24,757 nt of DNA from NCBI GenBank assembly GCA_964601325.1, contig CAZRNA010000018.1, forward strand, positions 1-24,757, in the 5' to 3' direction. Every line of letters starts with the position of its first letter. Positions within the stretch are counted from its first letter, which is position 1. The position numbers and the translations under genes are program-made. This stretch comes from CAVPLU01 sp964601325 (GTDB lineage: Archaea; Thermoproteota; Bathyarchaeia; 40CM-2-53-6). Below, piece after piece: positions 20,462 through 24,757 of the stretch. The notes beneath the pieces were generated by a model, which was not told the DNA's origin, did no database searches, and saw only the letters and a list, made by a program, of their open reading frames with translations.

Positions 20462-21541
20462 TTAGGCGTACTTGCGCACGGCCCTCACGAACGCTAGCAC
20501 GTTTTCCCATTTCACCTTAGGTTCCAGATCATAGGCTGGAGCTATTACGAGACCCTTCTTCTTCCCAATTGTTCCAATACGTTCCTTCACTTCATCTTCG
20601 ATCGCTCTGGGCGAGCCGTAAAGCCAGTCTGAGGCGGTTCCGACGGTTCCCCAGAACGCGAGTCTGTTTCCATACTTCTCCTTTAGTGCGGCTGGGTCCA
20701 TGACGTCGGGTTGGACGGGGTTTATCACGTTGACTCCAATCTCAATCAAGTCAGGGATTATCGGCTCAATGTAGCCATCGCTGTGATAGAGGATACGCAC
20801 TGCAGGATTCTCGGTGCTTGCTGTCTTGATTATTCGGGAAAGATGACTTTTCAAGAAGCGCCGCCACAGATCAGGACCAATCATCATGCGACTCGGTTCA
20901 CCTACATCATCATCCAGACAGATCACGTCAACCCCGGCGCCCGCAAGGATTGCCACGCTTTGCGAGGCGATGCTGGCAAGTTGGTCGAAGAGATACTCGA
21001 CAAACTGCGGATTGCGAAAGAAATCCGACATCAACTGCTCGAATCCCCTCAACCGCTGAGCCGCCTCGAAGATTTCTCCTCCCATGTGTGGAGGAAGACC
21101 CGCCACGGCTATTCCTCTTGAATGGATCTTCCGGACCTTCTCTTTCAAATGTTGATAGCGCCGTTTCTCGAGAAGATTCGGGAAAGAGAATGATTTCACA
21201 TCAGCGAGTGTACGAGCACCTGCGAGAGGCTCAGATCCGGGGGTTTCTGGGTGATACCCCCATTCGGAGTATGTTCTTAGCGTCCTAAGATTCCCGACGG
21301 TCATATGAGTGGGTAGGCGTTCCAAGTATTGTAGAAACTTGTCTTGTTCGCTTGGTGGTTCAAACTCGACGAATCGAATATCCGTCCCGAGTTGTTCATC
21401 GGCGTCTTTACCTCCCGTCTGAGGAAGCATAGTCGGATAGAAAGAGAGCGCCATGGGAACTCTATCGGGCTTGTGAAGCGATATTGCGGCCAGTACGCGT
21501 TCTCGCGACGTGAGGCGTTCTCTTCGAGGAACGCGGCCCAT
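20462..21541 (-). CDS. Uroporphyrinogen decarboxylase (URO-D) superfamily protein, not hemE
   Basis: A 359-residue protein with the URO-D/MtaA fold. It starts with the family pattern LTSRERVLAAISLHKPDRVPM and has GLPPHMGGEIFEAAQRLRGFEQLMSDFF, the strand VDVICLDDDVG, RILYHSDGYIEPIIPDLIEIGVNVINPVQP and NRLAFWGTVGT near the C-terminus. It lacks the N-terminal substrate-binding arginine motif of true HemE and is most like the corrinoid-methyltransferase/unknown branch. In methyltransferases of this fold a His-x-Cys and a later Cys bind zinc; here the place reads HSDG with no cysteine, so zinc-thiol methyl transfer is doubtful. It lies 35 bases downstream of alaX on the same strand and probably shares its transcript. 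Function unknown. Its 3' end converges with the repeat protein gene, 11 bases apart. Confidence 0.8.
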   Translation of the reverse strand: MGRVPRRERLTSRERVLAAISLHKPDRVPMALSFYPTMLPQTGGKDADEQLGTDIRFVEFEPPSEQDKFLQYLERLPTHMTVGNLRTLRTYSEWGYHPETPGSEPLAGARTLADVKSFSFPNLLEKRRYQHLKEKVRKIHSRGIAVAGLPPHMGGEIFEAAQRLRGFEQLMSDFFRNPQFVEYLFDQLASIASQSVAILAGAGVDVICLDDDVGEPSRMMIGPDLWRRFLKSHLSRIIKTASTENPAVRILYHSDGYIEPIIPDLIEIGVNVINPVQPDVMDPAALKEKYGNRLAFWGTVGTASDWLYGSPRAIEDEVKERIGTIGKKKGLVIAPAYDLEPKVKWENVLAFVRAVRKYA

Positions 21542-21576
21542 CTACGTCACGTCTAGCTTGTCAGTCTCCACCACAA

Positions 21577-22275
21577 TCAAGGGATTGTGAAGTACATTCG
21601 TCTGTTGCTCTTGCCCTTGTTCTCGAATTTCAGCGGTTCTATCTTGCCGACTTCGCCCAAGTTCTTCACGTGCACTCCACCGTCAGCTTGCAGATCACGT
21701 CCTTCGATCTCTACTATTCGAAGGTCCTTAACGTCAGGTGGCATCACACTGGCGAGTTTGGTTATGCCCGGTATCTTGAGTGCCTCCTCCCTTTTCATGA
21801 AGTACGTCTTCACAGGCGGATTCTCAGTGATCGCTTCGTTTGCCTGAGTGCAATAGACGAGCATCTTCTCTCTGTCAAAATCGTCTAGGCTGAAATCGAT
21901 CCTGGACTTTTCTGGCTCTATCTGGTTTCCCGTGATGAGCGCACCGGTCTCCTTGTTGAAAATGGCGCTCAACAGGTGGGCTGAAGTGTGCATCCTCATT
22001 ATCCTGTGCCTTCTGTTCCAATCGAGCACGCCGTGGACTGTATTTCCAGCTGATAGCGAGTGCGTTCCCTCCAAGACGTGTGCGATGGAATCTGCGCCTG
22101 CTTTGATCGTGTCGAGAACTCGCACCCCGTCTAACGTTCCCAGGTCGCCAACTAGACCTCCGCCTCGGGGATTGAATGCGGTCTGATCCAGCACAACCTG
22201 ATTGCCATCGACAGAGCTAACTGTGGCATCAAACTCCCTGACGTATGCGTCTTCCCAGAACAACTTCCTTGTCAT
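21577..22275 (-). CDS. alaX: AlaX-type alanyl-tRNA editing hydrolase
   Basis: A 232-residue stand-alone editing protein that hydrolyses mischarged Ser-tRNA(Ala) and/or Gly-tRNA(Ala). It has an N-terminal barrel (VVLDQTAFNPRGGGLVGDLGTL), the HxxxH zinc motif in RMHTSAHLLSA (His96, His100) and the second metal-site region DLQADGGVHVKNLGEVG (His202). The barrel plus editing domain corresponds to the medium AlaX-M type. In alanyl-tRNA synthetase the second motif carries a Cys; here the position is Ala/Asp, as I recall for some archaeal AlaX proteins. The ATG at 22275 is chosen because the 16 residues upstream are unlike the family and a TTTTTCTT box stands about 32-40 bases before it. It is divergent from adenine deaminase. 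Confidence 0.9.
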   Translation of the reverse strand: MTRKLFWEDAYVREFDATVSSVDGNQVVLDQTAFNPRGGGLVGDLGTLDGVRVLDTIKAGADSIAHVLEGTHSLSAGNTVHGVLDWNRRHRIMRMHTSAHLLSAIFNKETGALITGNQIEPEKSRIDFSLDDFDREKMLVYCTQANEAITENPPVKTYFMKREEALKIPGITKLASVMPPDVKDLRIVEIEGRDLQADGGVHVKNLGEVGKIEPLKFENKGKSNRRMYFTIP

Positions 22276-22306
22276 ATGACAGACAGGGAGTAGGCAGTTC
22301 AGCGGC

Positions 22307-22314
22307 AAGAAAAA
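22307..22314 (-). promoter_or_regulatory. TATA-like box of alaX
   Basis: On the minus strand TTTTTCTT lies 32-39 bases before the ATG at 22275, the spacing expected for a leaderless or near-leaderless archaeal transcript; no ribosome binding site is visible before this ATG, which agrees. Confidence 0.3.
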
Positions 22315-22336
22315 GGTTGCCACTTGCGCGTGTGTG

Positions 22337-22343
22337 AAATATG
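22337..22343 (+). promoter_or_regulatory. TATA-like box of adenine deaminase
   Basis: AAATATG lies about 35-41 bases before the ATG at 22378, and no ribosome binding site precedes the ATG. This fits a transcript starting roughly ten bases upstream of the coding region. Confidence 0.3.
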
Positions 22344-22377
22344 AGGGAAACAGAACTGAATTGGGCTGTTAGTCTTG

Positions 22378-24135
22378 ATGAACCGCACTGAGTCGGTCGA
22401 TGCATCGACAGGCAGAGCTCCGGCGGATCTTGTAATCAGGGGAGCTACACTTGTCAACGTCTACTCGCGGGAGTTCTGTCCCAATACAACGATTGTAGTG
22501 AAAGGTACGAGAATTGCCGCCGTCGGCGACTATGAGCCGCTGGTCGGACCCAAGTCCGTGGTGGTTGAGGCAGATCAGCGCTATGCACTTCCAGGGTTGA
22601 TTGACGGGCATATTCACATAGAGAGCACGATGCTCGATCCGGTGGAATTTGCCCGGGTCGTACTTCCAAGAGGAACGACTGCCGTCATGATCGATCCACA
22701 CGAGATCGCAAATGTCCTTGGAGTAGACGGTGTCCGGCTTATGATAACACGAACCCAGAAGATCCCATTGAAGGTCTACGTCCAAGCGCCATCATGCGTT
22801 CCATCGACGAAGAATCTAGAAACGGCAGGCGCGAGGATCGGACCTAAAGAAGTCAAGAAGATGCTCAAATGGCCAAGGATCGTTGGCCTTGGCGAGGTCA
22901 TGAATTACCCTGGCATTCTCGCAGGAGAGCCTAACCTTCGACTAATGATCGAAGAGACCCAACATGCGCGAAAGATTGTGGAAGGACATGCACCGGGTTT
23001 GTTAGGCAGGGAACTGAGCGGATATCTCTCTGCAGGAATCAGTGGGGATCACGAAAGCACAACCGAGCAAGAACTTGTTGAGAAGATTCGTCTCGGATGC
23101 GTAGTGGAAATCAGAGAGGGATCCACTTCGCACAATCTGTCGGCGCTCATTCACGCCATCAAGAGTCACAGTCTGAGTTCAAGACGGGCGATCTTGGTCT
23201 CCGACGATCGGCATGCAAGCGATCTCATGAGTCTGGGTCACATGGACCACAACGTAAGAAGAGCGATCGAGGAGGGCATGGATCCAATTGACGCCATCAC
23301 GATGGCCACGTTGAACACAGCGGAGCATTTCAGAGTAGATGATGAGATCGGCGGAATAGCACCTGGAAAGCGGGCTGATATCGTCCTGACCAGACACCTC
23401 TCCAACATGGAAGTTGAAACGGTGATCGCAGACGGACGAATAGTGGCCAAGGACGGAGTTCTCGCCACAAAGATCAACTCACCTCCTTTTGCTCCACGAT
23501 CACTTAGAACGGTCCGGCTGACGCGACAGCTCAAGCCCTCAGATTTCGTAGTCAGGTCAAGCATGAAGGACGGCACGGCCCGGATCGTAGTGATCGACAC
23601 GTCAGGAGAGATACTGACAAAGAAGACGTGCCAAGAGATTACGGTCAGGGACTCCCAGATCCAAAGCAATATCGAGCAAGACACTCTGAAGATCGCTGTG
23701 ATAGAAAGACACAAGCGAACGGGCAACATTGGCCGCGGGTTCGTGAAGGGCTTCGGCCTCAAGACCGGTGCGATCTCGAGTAGCGTCGCCCACGATAGCC
23801 ACAACATCTGCGTTCTGGGAGCGAACGATTCGGACATGGCCCTAGCTGCTAATGAGATCGCTAGAATTCAAGGTGGACTGGTCGCCGCCAGAGACGGCAA
23901 GATACTGGCCGAACTTGCGCTGCCTTTTGCGGGGCTAATGTCCACGCGACCGATTGAGGAAGTCAACAAAGCCGAGAAACGTCTCTCCGAAGCGGCTCAC
24001 AGTCTCGGTTGCACACTCTCGTCGCCCTTCATGGTCATGTCATTTCTCTCACTTGCCGTGATCCCAGAGATACGATTGACTGACAAAGGCGTCGTCGATG
24101 TTAGCGCCGCGAAGTTGATCCCGATTACGTGCTAG
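22378..24135 (+). CDS. ade: Adenine deaminase
   Basis: A 585-residue amidohydrolase that converts adenine to hypoxanthine and ammonia in purine salvage, in the cytoplasm. The N-terminal beta-sandwich has DLVIRGATLVNVYSREF; the metal-binding GLIDGHIHIESTML follows, then GTTAVMIDPHEIANVLG, GLGEVMNYPG, EGHAPGL with a metal-site His, GISGDHES, and LVSDDRHASDL with the late Asp. The C-terminal ade domain contains RHKRTGNIGRGFVKGFGLKTGAISSSVAHDSHNICVLG and the closing hydrophobic stretch. The length is normal for bacterial and archaeal Ade. Start is the ATG at 22378; a TTG immediately before it is in frame. It is divergent from alaX with about 100 bases between them. Confidence 0.95.
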   Translation: MNRTESVDASTGRAPADLVIRGATLVNVYSREFCPNTTIVVKGTRIAAVGDYEPLVGPKSVVVEADQRYALPGLIDGHIHIESTMLDPVEFARVVLPRGTTAVMIDPHEIANVLGVDGVRLMITRTQKIPLKVYVQAPSCVPSTKNLETAGARIGPKEVKKMLKWPRIVGLGEVMNYPGILAGEPNLRLMIEETQHARKIVEGHAPGLLGRELSGYLSAGISGDHESTTEQELVEKIRLGCVVEIREGSTSHNLSALIHAIKSHSLSSRRAILVSDDRHASDLMSLGHMDHNVRRAIEEGMDPIDAITMATLNTAEHFRVDDEIGGIAPGKRADIVLTRHLSNMEVETVIADGRIVAKDGVLATKINSPPFAPRSLRTVRLTRQLKPSDFVVRSSMKDGTARIVVIDTSGEILTKKTCQEITVRDSQIQSNIEQDTLKIAVIERHKRTGNIGRGFVKGFGLKTGAISSSVAHDSHNICVLGANDSDMALAANEIARIQGGLVAARDGKILAELALPFAGLMSTRPIEEVNKAEKRLSEAAHSLGCTLSSPFMVMSFLSLAVIPEIRLTDKGVVDVSAAKLIPITC

Positions 24136-24181
24136 TCAGCCAAACAGCCCAGCAATCAGTACCGCGATATCAGATATTGCA

Positions 24182-24200
24182 GCAGTGGTGAATCTACTGC
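24182..24200. other. Hairpin in the ade-to-cysteine desulfurase gap
   Basis: GCAGTGG and CTACTGC can pair as a seven-base stem with one G-T pair and a five-base loop, 47 bases after the ade stop. No T-run follows. It could be a 3'-end structure of the ade transcript or an operator for the next gene. Confidence 0.3.
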
Positions 24201-24213
24201 ATTGTAAAGGGAC

Positions 24214-24224
24214 AGGTTTTAACC
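24214..24224 (+). promoter_or_regulatory. TATA-like box with dyad before cysteine desulfurase
   Basis: The AT-rich GGTTTTAACC (arms GGTT/AACC) lies about 52-62 bases before the GTG at 24276, with partly complementary flanks AAAGG and CCTTT. A transcript would begin near 24245. The symmetry may mark a regulator site over the TATA box. Confidence 0.35.
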
Positions 24225-24275
24225 GTCCTTTGCATTCAACCCGGGCGATTCAGCTTGTCACAGCCGGTTGACTCT

Positions 24276-24757
24276 GTGAGTAACAAACAAGGGGTCGTCT
24301 ACCTCGACAATGCCGAGACCACCAGGCTAGACCCCGCCGTTCTGGATCTAGTCGAAGGATTCATGATGGACAAATACGGCGTTCCGGCCGGTGAATTCGG
24401 TTACAAGCTGGAGGAAGAAGCGGGCGAGGCGATCGAGCAAGCAAGAGAGACAATCGCCAGAAAGATCAATGCGAGCCCAGAGGAAGTGATATTCACCTCA
24501 GGCGGAACCGAAAGCAACAACATAGCCATCCTAGGAGCAGCACGATCCAACTACTACAAGGGAAAGCGCCTCATCACAAGCAAGATTGAGCACACATCCA
24601 TTCTCCGAATTGTCGATAAGCTCACCACGCAGAGTTTCGAGAAGACTCAGCTTGATGTTGATCGCCAGGGTTTCGTTGACCCAAGCTCCCTGAAAGCCAA
24701 CTTGGAGAACGCTCGGCTGATGTCAGTGCAACACGCAAACCAGGAAATAGGCACGTT
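24276..24757 (+). CDS. Cysteine desulfurase-family PLP enzyme, 3'-truncated by window edge
   Basis: The first 160 residues of a NifS/IscS-like aminotransferase-fold enzyme, still open at the window end. It begins MSNKQGVVYLDNAETT, the family start, followed by a helical segment, INASPEEVIFTSGGTESNNIAI (the cofactor phosphate-loop region, about 66-88), ITSKIEHTSIL with the conserved cofactor-stacking His, and VQHANQEIGT near the break. The PLP lysine and the catalytic Cys lie beyond the window, so sulfur-transfer activity cannot be confirmed; related selenocysteine lyases and archaeal paralogues share these motifs. The segment YGVPAGEFGYK replaces the more usual GNPSS-H. GTG at 24276 is preferred; a TTG at 24255 in frame would add seven residues. 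Confidence 0.88.
   Translation, partial: MSNKQGVVYLDNAETTRLDPAVLDLVEGFMMDKYGVPAGEFGYKLEEEAGEAIEQARETIARKINASPEEVIFTSGGTESNNIAILGAARSNYYKGKRLITSKIEHTSILRIVDKLTTQSFEKTQLDVDRQGFVDPSSLKANLENARLMSVQHANQEIGT

Noticed and set aside
20173..20510. Minus-strand open frames opposite the Tyr/Pro repeat gene, themselves repetitive
   Set aside because: The repeats on this strand follow automatically from the 27-base DNA repeats; there is no start signal, one frame overlaps the URO-D gene end, and the plus-strand frame has a start, stop and sensible position. The antisense frame is still the main alternative if the plus-strand protein proves unreal.
20462..21541. Calling the URO-D-fold protein HemE (heme biosynthesis)
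   Set aside because: The N-terminal substrate-binding arginine motif of true uroporphyrinogen decarboxylase is absent and no heme genes are nearby.
23238..23837. A 199-residue minus-strand open frame inside adenine deaminase
   Set aside because: Wholly antisense to conserved adenine deaminase motifs and rich in Ser/Ile as expected for a shadow.

Overview
The window reads as a gene-dense piece of an archaeal chromosome. Evidence: two tungsten aldehyde:ferredoxin oxidoreductase (AOR) family genes, a free-standing AlaX editing protein, an RPA-like OB-fold protein, a radical SAM/SPASM enzyme of the archaeal AF1577 type, TATA-like boxes about 25-30 bases before likely transcript starts, and many TTG/GTG starts. 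GC looks close to 50%. An anaerobic, heterotrophic member of the TACK/Bathyarchaeia-Thermoproteota side is a reasonable guess, but the sequence alone does not settle the lineage. No rRNA, tRNA, CRISPR array, transposase or phage gene was recognised.

Layout. 1-4771: a membrane protein cut by the window edge, a CBS-pair protein (-), a long AOR-family enzyme (+), a small membrane protein (+) and a TrmO-like tRNA methyltransferase (+). 4859-9902: a TauE/SafE-type exporter (-), then a glycerol module made of a monoglyceride-lipase-like hydrolase (-), FAD glycerol-3-phosphate dehydrogenase (+) and glycerol kinase (-); the last two converge and overlap at their 3' ends. 10069-13721: a tiny CxxC protein (+), a zinc-ribbon/membrane/RecA-like protein (-), and an RNA/ssDNA operon on the minus strand (DEAD-box helicase, OB-fold protein, Arg/Asp-tailed protein). 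14102-18046: deoxyribose-phosphate aldolase with a C-terminal CxxC extension, a canonical AOR, a decayed histidine kinase, an intact response regulator and a 49-residue YHS-domain protein, all on the plus strand. 18061-20450: a racemase-family protein (-), the radical SAM/SPASM enzyme (+), and a small Tyr/Pro/Gln/Cys protein built from six nine-residue repeats (+). 20462-24757: a URO-D-fold protein and AlaX (-), adenine deaminase (+) and the start of a cysteine desulfurase (+).

Metabolic reading. The genes suggest scavenging of biomass: lipase plus GlpK plus GlpA would turn monoglycerides into dihydroxyacetone phosphate; DeoC would split deoxyribose 5-phosphate into glyceraldehyde 3-phosphate and acetaldehyde, and the AOR 17 bases downstream could oxidise the acetaldehyde to acetate with ferredoxin reduction; adenine deaminase salvages the base.

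The most promising unexplained system is the radical SAM/SPASM enzyme followed on the same strand by the nonapeptide-repeat protein, a candidate enzyme and modified-peptide pair. The histidine kinase relic beside its intact response regulator, and the strongly basic tail on the glycerol-3-phosphate dehydrogenase, also deserve attention.
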